Assembly: GCA_949752745.1 (NCBI GenBank)
Contig: OX457031.1
Location: forward strand, 8,382,493-8,446,492
Reading direction: 5' to 3'
Source: Protula sp. h YS-2021
Lineage: Eukaryota > Annelida > Polychaeta > Sabellida > Serpulidae
DNA length: 64,000 nt
The notes under the pieces: generated by a model
What the model saw: the letters and a program-made list of their open reading frames with translations, nothing else
What the model was told of the DNA's origin: nothing
Databases searched by the model: none
Shown: positions 21,416-32,564 of the stretch, one piece after another
How positions within the stretch are numbered: the stretch's first letter is position 1
Layout of the letters: each line of letters begins with the position of its first letter
Made by a program: the position numbers and the translations under genes

Positions 21416-24400
21416 GGTGGTTTGGCCTACATTTTAGTAGATTTTGGGGTGGCATATCCGTATAATTGTATTTAAAACAGGCAGAATAATATCGCAAATA
21501 CGTTTTAAAGTTATTTATTGTTCTGTTTGTAGCCTATAAATCTCAAAAATCAAAGTTAAAGTTGAGGGTAAACAAGGCAACACCCCTTTTGGTAGTGGAC
21601 GATAATACCAGAAGGTTTCCACTTCATTTTTTAAAGTACATATTTTTGTTTAACTGAAGCAAAGTGTCACATATTTTATTAAGCAATCGTTACAGTTTGT
21701 TTATCTTCGTAGATTCTTGTTTTTTTTTAAACCAAGTCATTTGTTTGACATATTATTCTCAGTTTCTTTATGTAAGCCGGTCTGTTTCGCAAGCCTCATG
21801 TATGCGTGTTGTGTGTGAATTGCAGTCACTGTAAACTCTCAGTGCAATTTATAACTTTTTATTGTGCGAACAGGCGTGTTTCGTGTCCGTACATGTCTTA
21901 TTTACACTCAGTCTTTCTGTTGCTAGCGCTGAAATTGACTTAATCTCTCATTACTTGATGCCCTTAAACTTGAGTGCTGTGTTCACCAAATTCGCCTGGT
22001 TTCGCTGTGTAGAGGCAGGTTCTTGAGTGATACCATTTTATATTTTTCTTGGGTGTACAAGCGTGTGTCATGTGCATACAAGTCTAATATACACTCAGTC
22101 TTTCCGTCAATATCACTTAAACTGAGTTTCGTTTCTCACTGCTTGGTGACCTTAATCTTAATTGTGCTGCCTTTTTTTAAAAGGCGGCTTATTTCACTTT
22201 GACTGAAACTAATACTTCAAAAGGGCATTTTTGTATTAGCGCAAATAGAGAGGGACGCGACCTCCTAAAAAATGTTTAACACCGTTAAACTTAAGAGTTT
22301 TGCAGGCGCGAACTCCCTCCCCCTCTCCAATACACAACCACTGCGAAATTGGTAGTTGATAAACGCATTAAAATCGGCTTATTTTATTCATTGCAGGACG
22401 CAATCCTTAAAAAATATGTTTCTCCATTAGTGTAGCTAGTTGGAGACAATGACGTGCAACCCCCCTCCCTTTATCGAAAAAAGTATCACTTTAACTGAGT
22501 TTCACTATCTCACTGTCCTTAATCTTGAGTATGCTTTATTTAAAAAAAAGAGAGAGAGAGAGAGAGAGAGAAATCGATTCGTTTCCCATTGACTTTACGT
22601 TTTGGCACATCAAAACGGCTTTTTTTTTCGAGCCAAAAATTGTAGTATTTGTACTGTTAAATTGGCGCAACAACGGGGTGGGGGGGGGGGGCATTCGGGG
22701 TAAACCCCACCCTTTCCCCAAAAGCGAAATGCTCTGGTAAAGTCTAGAAGTGAAAAAAAAAATTGCCGGCCAGATCCACCTCACCCTTCGCCCTCCTCTC
22801 TTGCACACGCCAACTGCGAAATTGAAGTTGATAAACACACCGAAACAGCTATTCGCAGTTGATTTGCTTGCATCTGTGAACGGGCTAAAGCGAGAGATTC
22901 TCACGCACATGTGATAGGCTGATTGTGTATTATTGTGCGCTGTTTTATTTGTTTGAGCACTACATTTATGATTGACTTACCTTGTTACTATTTACACGCG
23001 AAAATGTCATATTTATCTTCCATATATGGTTCTCAGATTCCCCCCCCCCCCTCTCCATCCACACCCCCGTCCTCCTTCACTGCGGAATTGCCAATTCAAA
23101 CACGTATCAGAAGCTCTATTTCGCAGTTGATTTGCTTTGATCTGTGAACGGGCTAAAAGCTCGAGATTCCCACGCTCATGACAGGCTAACTGCATATTAT
23201 TGTGCGCTGTTTTAATTTTGTGAGCACTACTTTTATGATTGGCCTGCCTTGTTACTGTTTACGCGCGAAATAATCCGTTATTTTGTTAAGGTTTTCTGCC
23301 GATAAAATGCTTGTTTGGTGATATTTTTAGCTTGTGTTAGTTTATGAAAATATGGTAAGGTTTGGAATGAAATTATCTGCGAAACACTACACTGTGTACA
23401 TGAACTTGAATGTTTTTTTTTTTACTCAGTATGAGAATTAACCTGTCATGCGCGCGGCTTTGTTCTTGGTGGGATCACTTTCAATGCAGAAAGCGTCCAG
23501 GACACATGGGGAGAATTTTTGAAAAATTAAAAGTGGATAAAAAGTTAATGATGATATGCCTGAAAGGTAAATAAACACATGTTAAAATCGCGGTTGTTTT
23601 GTGAATCACGAGAAAATGTTGTTTTAGCGTGTTTGATGTGATTTGTGGCATTTTTTAAGAATGTGTAAGATGCTGCTGGAAAAATACAGGCTTAATTATG
23701 AGGGCGGCAAATTCTGGGCTAACATCTCTTTTCATTTTACGGATTTAAGTGTTTAGGGATGTTTGCTCAGAAAATTGTTGCTCAGTTTCGCTTGAAAATG
23801 CTGTCGATGTTGTCTTTTCATGGATTTCCTGGTTTACAATTTTTTGTAAGTGGTGCTGGAAACTAGCTCTTTTAGGCCCGGTCCTTGGGACCCGGGTCTT
23901 TGAAAAAGAAGGATCCAAAGCTATTTAGGGAGGATCCGAACCGTGTTAAGATGAAAAAGGGCGCAAGAAGACCTGATTTTTTACGGCTCAGTCGGACTCT
24001 GGGTAGCCAAAAAGGAGGGTCTCGGACCCCCGCGAATCCAGCCCTGTTAATACGTACACAGACTTTTGCCAATTTTAAACCCCCTCCCCTGAACGGAGTC
24101 TGAAAGCTTTGGCCCCCCCTCCACCTTGAACGCTTAAAAGAATAAGCCAATTCGCACTTTGACTTTTGCGGAAAAAAAAAACTTTTGCGTTTCGACTGAA
24201 TTCAGGAGGGATTAGGATGTAAAAAGAAATAAAAAAACGACATGGATGGTCTCTTAGAATGTAAAAAAAATCGATCAGTTTCGCGCAGTTATAGCTTATG
24301 CTGTCGGGTCATACCTAAGATTGGGACTCCTTCTTGCTACTCTGGGAGGGACTACACATACAACGGTTAGAGAGATTTTGAATGTCCTATATCAGAATAA

Positions 24401-24567
24401 TGTGGCAGGGGGCCCCGATATGGCCATAGCAGTAAAAAAAGGTAGAAAAATCACAATGCTGCACAAAATGTATCCGGTTAGTTTCGCTAAGATTTATGGG
24501 TTGTGTTGTCGTTATTTCAAATTCCCAATATATTCAGCTAATGATAATTCTCTTATTGCTTGCACAG
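21416..24567. other. left part of the PWWP-bearing insertion, no clear gene
   Basis: AT-rich with scattered TTTCGC/GCGAAA. Contains an AG microsatellite (22551-22571), a near-duplicate pair (22800-22985 and 23080-23270, sharing gttgatttgctt, gggctaaa, gtgcgctgtttta, atgattg), a G run at 22679-22690 and a C run at 23041-23051. 23870-24120 resembles a mobile-element end (GGGACCCGGG, cccctcccctgaacggagtc). No recognised protein. Confidence 0.5.
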
Positions 24568-24749
24568 ATGCCGCGGAAGAAAGGGTGGATTAAAAGGACA
24601 AAGGTCCCAGAGAAGTTCGTTGATCTGCAGCGCTAAAGAACGGGTGACGTTGTGCTTCACATGTATAGAAGGAAGTGGTGGCCTGCACGTGTGGAAGGCA
24701 GGGACCCTGACGGAAGTATAGAAGTCTCGTTTTGCGGTTTTGACTTTGC
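24568..24749 (+). CDS. PWWP gene exon 1 (with in-frame TAA)
   Basis: A cttgcacag acceptor-like tract precedes ATG at 24568, so a non-coding 5' exon upstream is possible. It codes MPRKKGWIKRTKVPEKFVDL, QR, TAA (24634), then RTGDVVLHMYRRKWWPARV and the rest of the PWWP barrel to DFA. The donor gtaagt starts at 24750, phase 2. The basic N-terminus fits a nuclear protein. Confidence 0.7.
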
Positions 24750-25019
24750 GTAAGTTCTTAAAACATTTTTCTATTGCTTTGCTTTCCAGGTCGTGGACGT
24801 CCTGTAAAACCAGGTTGATTTAGATTCCCTTTTGTTTTTGCGTGTTCTTGTGGAATGATGACGTCCTATTCGCAGAACTTTTGTAGAGCTGAAAGACCAG
24901 TGTATTGTAGCATTTTTTTGCTCCTGTAATAACTGAAAAAAAACTTTACAAGGACAGAAGTGACGTCCTTAAAGCAGCTGAGAGTGATGCATGATTTCAA
25001 AACATTCTTTCATTTTTAG

Positions 25020-25078
25020 TCCGGAGAAAGTTTCCGATCCCAGGAAGCTCAAACCGTTTCCTATGGCTGTGGGAATTG
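25020..25078 (+). CDS. PWWP gene exon 2
   Basis: Codes PEKVSDPRKLKPFPMAVGI, the last strand of the PWWP barrel (L-K-P-F). The acceptor cttcatttttag ends at 25019; the donor gtaata starts at 25079; phases fit exons 1 and 3. Confidence 0.7.
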
Positions 25079-25593
25079 GTAATATGTTATTAAGAAATGA
25101 TTTTTTTCCTTCCCTGTGATTGGGTTAAATGTCTGTTTTGTCGTTTTATGGTTTGCCAATCTCCGTTTCCGTTGAGTTTTGCATGATAGTGCTTCATAAG
25201 TTTGCAGGTTCGATTATCTAGCCGGAAGCATCAGACCCAAAAGGACTTGTATTTTTTCAGTATCTTAGATGAAGTACTGAATCCCTGTATTGCCAGTTGC
25301 ACGATCTCATTGCTAAACGGACTGTATATGCGAGATTTTACTTATTCGTATACCACCTATTTTTAAATTTTCTCTTAGTTGTCTGTTCCCTCTGTAACTT
25401 GCATGGAAGGGAAATTGAAGTGACCATTGTGTACGTGTAATTGTTGTGCTCACGCCTTTGAATTATGAAAAAGTATCGTTTTTCTTTACGCACTGTGTGT
25501 TTTCGCATGGTTTTTGGGAATTATTTATGTGCGTCTAAACTTGTATGGAATGAAATGTGGAATGATTAAGCATTCCGTCATTTTTTTCTGCAG

Positions 25594-25785
25594 AAGAGGT
25601 GTGTAAAAACCCCGGGAAGGGATACATCAAGGCCTTGGAAGAAGCCGCAAAGATCAGCCACTTGACCCATTTTGTGGGTGAAATTGTTGGGGGACCGGTT
25701 AAAGATAGTGATGACAGTTCGGATGTTAACCAAGTCTGTAGACAGATTAAGAAAGCAGCGGAAAATATCCCTGCGCCGATTTCAG
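25594..25785 (+). CDS. PWWP gene exon 3
   Basis: Codes EEVCKNPGKGYIKALEEAAK, then HFVGEIVGGPVKDSDDSSDV and a Lys-rich helix ending NIPAPIS. The first part is the C-terminal helix that follows PWWP barrels. The acceptor tttttctgcag ends at 25593; the donor is CAG/gtaatt at 25786, phase 1. Confidence 0.7.
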
Positions 25786-26163
25786 GTAATTACAGGTGGA
25801 CGAATATACAACATATATTTTGCTTGACGCGTATTTCTCGTTTCATTCGACATTTCTTTTTGTCTGTGTGAGTGTAATCCAAAGGGCAGTTTCATTATTT
25901 TACTGAACCGGAACTTGCAAGACTGAAGCGAAACGGATTGTTGTCAGAATTTTGAACGTGCGTGTCCTGTGCGGCTAAGCTTTAAATTGTTCAAGGATGA
26001 AATATAAGGACGTTATAGTTTATGACTCGGCTGTTACATTAGAATCAAACACTGGCATTGGAAGAAAAGTAACCACAGAGTTTAAATTAATTTTAAAAAC
26101 GTCTGTTCATTTCGCTTGCACAGATTAACTAGTTGACATTTTCATACAATATCCCCGTTGCAG

Positions 26164-26342
26164 CGACCGAAAGGCATGACACAGAAGCTATGGTCACCAT
26201 TGGGGAGGGGGTGGCGCAATCCGAAGCACGTAGTTCGGACAGCGATTGCGTCATTACGGGCGCCGATACCACGTCAAAAGAGCTTTGTGAGAGACCAGTG
26301 AAAAGGGAAGAGAGGGCACACACACATTCATCGCAGGGCTAA
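26164..26342 (+). CDS. PWWP gene exon 4
   Basis: Codes ATERHDTEAMVTIGEGVAQS, then a Ser/Asp/Thr-rich low-complexity tail ending THSSQG and TAA. The acceptor ccccgttgcag ends at 26163, and the phase fits exon 3. In-frame coding-like sequence continues for 24 codons after the stop. Confidence 0.6.
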
Positions 26343-26639
26343 AAAGACACAAAACTCTCAGCGAATGCGGAATCGGCTGTTGAAGGGGCATCTTCTGAGA
26401 ACTTGCTGGTCAAGTGAGGGTTTTGCATTTATAAAGGGTAAGAATTGTTGCTGAGGTGTGTTGGAGGGTGTATCTTGATATATGTAGCAGTAGTGCAGAT
26501 TTGGTCAAGCCAACCAGATGTTGACATTTTAAAGAATTCAAAACATTTTTCGTGCGTTATGGTTGTCGGCGAAACGGACTGCTGATCAATGCCCACTGCT
26601 GTGATTACGGAAGACCTGGAGGGCAATTACTGCTCTAGT

Positions 26640-28330
26640 TTGCATTTCACTTTTCTCTTATAAAGTGACCGACTGTAAATTTATGAAAGTGGCGGTGATG
26701 GGTAGTACGGGCAAGTTTCATGTGACAGGGTCACAAAAGCTGCCAAGTTTGGCGAAGTATTAGTATAAAGTATTAACTGTGTTATTTGTAGTTCACTGTT
26801 CCTATACGAAGTGGTCCACTTTAACTTTATGAGCGTTGCGAGATTGGGTAGTACGAGTAAATGATATGTGACAGGGTCTAAAAACTTGCAAATTTTGCTG
26901 ATGTTTCTGTAAGAACATTTTGGTGTTCGCACATTGCGCATGGTTGTGTACGTACATTTCGCTTGTCGATTCGAAAGCTTTAACTGCGTTAACTCAGTTC
27001 ACTTTTCTCGCATCAAGTGTCCCGACTTAAGTACGTACAAAACCATGCGAAATGTGCGAACACCAAAATGTTCTAATTCACAGAAACATCGGCAAAATTT
27101 TCGAAGTTTGAGACCCTGCCACATACATGGTTGTGGACGTACATTTCGCATGTGATATTTTAGGACACAGGGATAAAGTTCAGTTGCGGGCATACCTTTC
27201 AAATTTTTACAAGAAAAATAGAAAGGATGAAGCTTCAGATCCGTTTAAAAAAAGAAACTATTTTGGGGACATTTCGCTGTGATGTCATGTTTGTGGGATT
27301 CTGTTTTGGTTTACACAAGTGCGGGGAGTTTTATTTGTATCACTTTTCCCGTGCAGTTCACTGTTCTTATACGAAGTGACCGACTTTAACTTTATGAGCG
27401 TCGCGGGGCTGAGTAGTACAGGCAATTTTCATGTAACGGGGTTTCAAAACCTGCCAAATTTGCCGAGGTATTTAAAAAGAAGTGTTTGGGTTCGTACATT
27501 TCGCATGGTTATGTGCGTTCGCGTATCAGTTTGAAAGTTTCAGTGTGTTATTTGCATTTAATTTTTCTCGTATAAAGTGACCGACTGTAAATTTATGAAA
27601 GTGGGGATGATGGGTAGTACGGGCAAGTTTCATGTGACAGGGTCACAAAAGTTGCCAGCTTTTCCGATGTGTTTAAAAAAGAAATACTTGCGTCGTAGAT
27701 TTCGCGTGGTTGCAATACATTTCGCATGGTTGTGTATGAGCGTATATTTCGCTTGTCAGTTCGAAAGTTCACTGTTCGGAGTGACCAATTTCAAAGTTTA
27801 TGAACGTTGCAAGATTGGGTAGTACGAGCAAATGGTATATGACAGAGCCTCAAAACTGGAAATTTTGCCGATGTTGCCGTGATTAAGAAAATGTTGGTGT
27901 TCGCACATTTCGCATGTTTGTGTACGTACATTTCGCATGTCAGTTTGAAATTTTTGTGCTACATGCAGTTCACTTTTCTCATACGAAGTCACCGACTTTA
28001 GTACGTACACAACCATGCAGAATGTGCGAAACCAAAATGTGCTTATTTACAGAAACATCGGCAAAATTTTCAAAAGGTTGAGACCGTGTCACATACATGG
28101 TTGTTATACGTACATTTCGCATGATTATGTATGAATGTGCATTTCGCTTGTCAGTTCGAAAGTTTTACCTGTGTTATTTGCAGTTCACTATTCTTATACG
28201 AAGTCACCGACTTTAAATTTATGAACGTCACGAGATGGGGTAGTACACCCAAGTTGTGTTGCAGGGTCTCTCAACTTGCAAATTTTGTGCATGGTTGTGT
28301 ACGTACATTTCGCATGTTAGTTTGAAAGTT
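26640..28330. repeat. complex repeats with two foldbacks
   Basis: Repeated blocks aagtgaccgac, aaatttatgaa, gggtagtacg, ggttgtgtacgtacatttcg. Two imperfect inverted repeats: 26865-26955 with 27027-27117, and 27840-27940 with 28000-28092 (arms about 90 bp, spacers about 60-70 bp), each centred on gtacgtac. Confidence 0.8.
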
Positions 28331-28706
28331 TCAGCTGTGTATTTTGTTTTCTTTAGGAAGCTTTTATATGGTTTATATTTCATTGCCTCACGTTTTTTTC
28401 GGTCTATCATTTGAAATTTTAACTAGTACACATAACACTTAGCTTGAAAATAAGATAGAGTTGGTTATTTACACATCACGGTTATATCAGTAGGGGATTT
28501 TGTTTTATTATTTTTTCTGTATTTTGGTTTTATTTTAAAAGAGTTTTGTTTTTAAACATTCATCTGTATAAATCTGTATTTTGTTTTTAAATATTTCATC
28601 TGTATAGTATAAATCTATGTTTTAAAACATTCATCTGTTTGAATATCTTTTGTACTGCTCTTCAATATTTTGTAACTCTTCAATTTATGTTAAATAGTTT
28701 ATGTAT

Positions 28707-28741
28707 AATAAATATTAGAGGGGGGTTATGGTGACAATAAA
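28707..28741 (+). promoter_or_regulatory. candidate polyadenylation signals
   Basis: Two AATAAA hexamers (28707-28712 and 28736-28741) lie about 2.4 kb after the PWWP gene stop and could end its transcript. No other evidence. Confidence 0.3.
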
Positions 28742-29289
28742 AGAAAACAAACTCTACGCTTGTTTGGCTTTTATTTAGTGTTTCCCTAATACTCTTTTAC
28801 AGAAAGCACGTGGCCTTTGTTTATAAACAAAATCGGTTTGTTTACATTTTTTATACAGTCTCGTTTCACAGCAAACTTATAGTTGCAGATATCAAAAAAT
28901 TGTGTAAAATATGCAAATTATGTAAACAAAATATTCCGTTTCGCAGGGTTCATGCTTTGTTAAATTTCTCTTAATCTGTTGTGTTTTCTATATTTTCGCT
29001 TTCGGAATTGAATGTAAAAAAAATCTACCGAGATTTTCATATACAACTTATGTCTGAAAAGTCAGTAATAACGAAGTTAGATTTTTGGCGTACATTTCGC
29101 GAGTTGGAGAAGAAATCGCGATTCGTCGTTCGTTTCCCGACGTAGCTGTATATATGTGTATGTATGTGTGTATGCATGTGTGTATGATGTGTGTATGCAT
29201 GTTTGTACGTATGTGAACGTTTCATTGAATGCTTCATCTCCTTCAGTTTTGATCATTCCTTTCATATTTTGTACGAATGTTCTCTAGAT

Positions 29290-30110
29290 AAGCCTCAACC
29301 CGCCAAAAATTGGCCAAATGGGAGGCCATTTTAAATTTATCGGTAACCAATTTTCAGAATGCTTCTCCCTTACTTTGGATCGGATTTCTTTCTACTTTTG
29401 AACCACTACTTCCTAAGCGGTTATGTCTTGAAAAGTTACTTTTTTGTGATCCCCCAAAAATTGGCCATTTGGAGGGGGTAGCGCTTTATAATTTTTTTTT
29501 CGAGTCAATTTTCAAAATGCTGCTACTCCCACAGTTTGGATCGCATTCCATTCAAATTTTGTACGAATGCTTCCTGGGTAGGCCTGTCTTGTAATTTTTC
29601 TGGCCAGATAGGGGGCATTTTAAAAGTTTTGGTAGCCATTATTCCAAAGGTTTTTTCCACAATTTTGATCGAATTGCATTCAAATTTTGCACAATTGTTC
29701 ACAAGGCGGTCCGCTTTTGAAATGATAGCCGAAAATTAGCTAATTGGGGTTGGGAGGATGGCATTTTAAGAATGTATGCTTCTTCTCCCACAAGTTTGAT
29801 CGGATTCCGTAGAAATTTTTTACAAATGCTCCCTAGATCTTTCTCTTTCAAAAAGTTACTTTTTGGCGATTCTCCAGAAATTGGCGAATTGGCGGCGTTT
29901 TAAATCTTTTAGTTTTTCCAAAATGTATTGCCTGCTGCAGTTTGATTGGATTTATTCGAACTTTCAGAATGGATTTATTCGAACTTTCAGAATAATACTC
30001 TTCATGTAATGTTTCTTTCAAAATTCTCTCTTTTTTTGCGCCTCTCCAAAAATTGACGTCATGCCGCCGCTTGAATGCTTTGGGGATCAAGTTTTTCAAA
30101 ATAGTTGTGC
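29290..30110. repeat. old satellite A (~130-165-bp unit), left block
   Basis: Degenerate units with ccgccaaaaattggccaaat, ggaggcattttaaa, ttttcaaaatgcttcttctc and ttgatcggattcctttcaa. The same family continues at about 32650-33870 and 41060-41640, so exon 8 is embedded in it. Confidence 0.85.
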
Positions 30111-30261
30111 AAATAATTTTTTTAGTTACATTGCTTTAATTTTTCCGCTTGGGCGCTTTGAAATTCAGTTTTCTGAGATCGCGAGAGATTAGAGAAAACG
30201 AGTAAAATATATAGTGGTGTGCGTATGTGTAATCACAGGTGTTGTTTGCCTCATGTTTCAG

Positions 30262-30438
30262 TTGCTATGCTCGTACCTGTTCATGCCCGTCGCTGTGTTG
30301 ATGGGCGTCGACTGGTCGGATTGCGGTCGCGTGGCCGAACTACTCGGCATGAAGACCTTCCTCAATGAATTTGTCGCCTACGAGGAGTTGTCCAAGCTCA
30401 TCAAGAACCGCCTCGCCTGCACGCAGCCGGCTATCTCC
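30262..30438 (+). CDS. SLC28: CNT exon 8 (NEFVAY signature)
   Basis: Codes 59 residues: LLCSYLFMPVAVLMGVDWSD, then AELLGMKTFLNEFVAYEEL and a polar loop ending TQPAIS. It contains the family signature G-x-K-x3-NEFVAY, with the Glu that contacts the nucleoside in the bacterial structure. The acceptor catgtttcag ends at 30261 and the donor is gtgagt at 30439, both phase 0. The last 12 exon bases and the donor are repeated ten more times downstream in 47-bp steps. The exon sits inside old satellite DNA on both sides. Confidence 0.95.
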
Positions 30439-30889
30439 GTGAGTAACGCGAAGTCATTAGTGTGATCACACAGCTGGCTATCTCCGTGAGTACCGCGAAG
30501 TCATTAGTGTGACCACACAGCCCGCTATCTCCGTGAGTACCGCGAAGTCATAAGTGTGATCACACAGCCCGCTATCTCAGTGAGTACCGCGAAGTCATTA
30601 GTGTGATCACACAGCGGGCTATCTCCGTGAGTACCGCGAAGTCATTAGTGTGATCACACAGCCGGCTTTCTCCGTGAGTACCACGAAGTCATTAGTGTGA
30701 TCACACAGACCGCTATCTCCGTGAGTACCGCGAAGTCATTAGTGTTATCACACAGCCGGCTATCTCCGTGAGTACCGCAAAGTCATAAGTGTGATCACAC
30801 AGCCCGCTATCTCCGTCAGTACCGCGAAGTCATTAGTGTTATCACACAGTGGGCCATCTCCGTGAGTACCGCAAGGTCAGTAATGTGAC
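30427..30889. repeat. 47-bp minisatellite that includes the exon 8 end and donor
   Basis: Ten units at 47-bp spacing (30430, 30477, 30524 and so on). Each has cacacag, ccggctatctcc (the last 12 exon bases), gtgagtaccgcgaagtcatt and agtgtgat. An eleventh unit lies at 32432-32480, beyond an inserted element. Confidence 0.95.
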
Positions 30890-32421
30890 TGGGAGTGTTA
30901 CGGTTCGTACCGTAACTGAACACCGACCGCGGTTCTTCGGTTCGGTTCGGTTCGGTTAAAAAAACCGATAGAGAAAAACCGCGTTTTTTTCAGTTTAATT
31001 TTTTTCGCTGATAGTAGAAGCTATAAAATAAAGCGCATTTCAAAGCAAAATATGGAAAACTTATCACGTGATATTTTAAGATGAAATGTTCCCTCAGCGA
31101 CATTAACGTTATGTTTCCTAACTATAACTCAAGATTCTCGGTTCTTCGGTTCGGTTCGGTTCGGTTAAAAAAACCGATAGAGAAAAACCGCGTTTTTTTC
31201 AGTTTAATTTTTTTCGCTGATAGTAGAAGCTATAAAATAAAGTGCATTTCAAAGCAAAATATGGAGAACTTATCACGTGATATTTTAAGATGAAATGTTC
31301 CCTCAGCGACATTAACGTTATGTTTCCTAACTATAACTCAAGATTTAAAGTTTCTTTTAATATGTGTAAAGGCGCTTTGTTTATGACGTTATAATTATGA
31401 AACTCTGTAAATGTTCGTAAGTTAGAACAAAACTGAATGACTGCTATGTGATATACTGAAACTTAAGTTAGGGTAAAACTGTAATGATTGTTACAGGCTA
31501 CACTTTAAACACTGTATTATTTAAAGTAAAATTCTGAAGCAAATGAGAAACCAGATATTTTCTGGTAGGCTTTTCCGGAATGGACTACCAACAATACGAA
31601 TGTACAGAAATCAATTTTTTTCATTATTTCATCATTTTATGTTGCAGACTAAGCTATTTTCTTTCCTTATAAAGAAAAAACATGTGGAAAATGGAAATAC
31701 AAATAAATTTTTAAAATTTATAAATTTTAAAAGATTATTCAATACTGAACTACCGATATTTTAATAAACACCCAATGTACATTCAATTTTTCGATATTTT
31801 TATTTTTCTTTCACTAAAAGATAAGAATTTATCAACTTATTTTCACCCTTTGTTATAAGAAAAGTGCCAAAAAATATCTGGTTTCTTATTTGTTTCAGAA
31901 TTCTTATTTTAAATAATGCGTTGTTCTTAACTTAATTATAATTGATGTGAAATGATATATGTATTGATTGTTATTTGAGATATTTATGCTTAATTGAAGT
32001 TCCTGTGACTTTTTAAATATTTAATGAGAATTCAGGGACATTTGTTGTTAAAAAATGAAGATCTTGTTAAACAAGAAATAAGCAAAATAAATTTATGATT
32101 AATAAAATCATTACTTTGGGGAGACCTGTTTGAGATGCTTCATCACCGAATAAATATTAAAGGAGCGATGCTTCATTTGAAAAAAAATAGTTTCTAATTT
32201 ATCAATTTGAACGTTATAAAATTTATAAACTGGTGTTTTGTTTCAAATCACATGGCTAAATGGCATTATTGGCTGTTATACGATAAATATTTAGCTAAAT
32301 ACAAATATTTATCATTTCGCAAAATTTAAAATTTTTTGCAAAATTGTACCGAAAAAAAAACTGAACCGAAACGAATACTTGAAGTGTACCGAACCGTGGG
32401 CATGACGTACCGTCACACCCC
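30890..32421. mobile_element. hAT-like element (gggagtgttacggttcg ends) inserted in the donor array
   Basis: The left end gggagtgttacggttcgtac and right end, inverted, ggggtgtgacggtacgtcat are similar. Flanks aatgtgac and agtgtgac form an 8-bp target duplication with one mismatch. Inside, a 209-bp block is tandemly doubled (30931-31139, 31140-31347). AT-rich core; no transposase seen. Confidence 0.75.
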
Positions 32422-32564
32422 TAAGTGTGACAACACAGCCCGCTATTTTCGTGAGTTCCACGAAGTCATTGGTGTGGTCACCACATACTTATATGTCTTA
32501 AATCTTGGCATCATCATTCGTTAGCTGGGGGAGTGTCCATGGACAATCTTCTTTTTCTATAATT

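Larger units (their letters stand above)
24568..26342 (+). pseudogene. PWWP-domain gene, four exons, one in-frame TAA (possible pseudogene)
   Basis: Exons 24568-24749, 25020-25078, 25594-25785 and 26164-26342 join in one frame of 612 nt starting ATGCCGCGG. A PWWP domain is visible: GDVVLHMYRRKWWPARVEGR, then IEVSFCGFDFA and LKPFPM, with the WWP core and the F.FG-like CGF strand, followed by the usual helix GKGYIKALEEAAK. PWWP domains bind methylated histone tails and DNA in the nucleus. A TAA at 24634-24636, just before the domain, interrupts the frame; a second TAA at 26340 ends it, although coding-like sequence (KDTKLSANAESAVEG) follows to TGA 26415. Either it is a recently broken gene, or translation starts elsewhere. 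The intact GT-AG introns rule out a processed copy. It lies in transporter intron 7. Confidence 0.72.
21015..29146. mobile_element. putative ~8.1-kb inverted-repeat-ended insertion carrying a PWWP gene
   Basis: The left end (about 21014-21041) reads gcttcgtcgggaaac and then agacgaatt. The right end (about 29122-29146), read on the other strand, is gctacgtcgggaaac and then gacgaatcg: an inverted repeat of about 24 bp with small differences. Outside, 20915-21013 matches the left half, and 29147-29290 the right half, of a repeat unit that is continuous at about 32568-32720 (tagaccag, gcatccg, gtctgtatgta, gtacgtatgt, cttcagttttgatc). This suggests the segment was inserted into such a unit. Inside are the PWWP gene, two foldbacks, polyadenylation-type signals at 28707 and 28736, and many TTTCGC hexamers. 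No transposase-like frame is seen. Exact ends and target duplication are unresolved. Confidence 0.5.

Noticed and set aside
24568..26415. TAA as a sense codon (ciliate-type code)
   Set aside because: The transporter and VWA genes use the standard code and end in TAG and TAA where expected; pseudogene decay is simpler.
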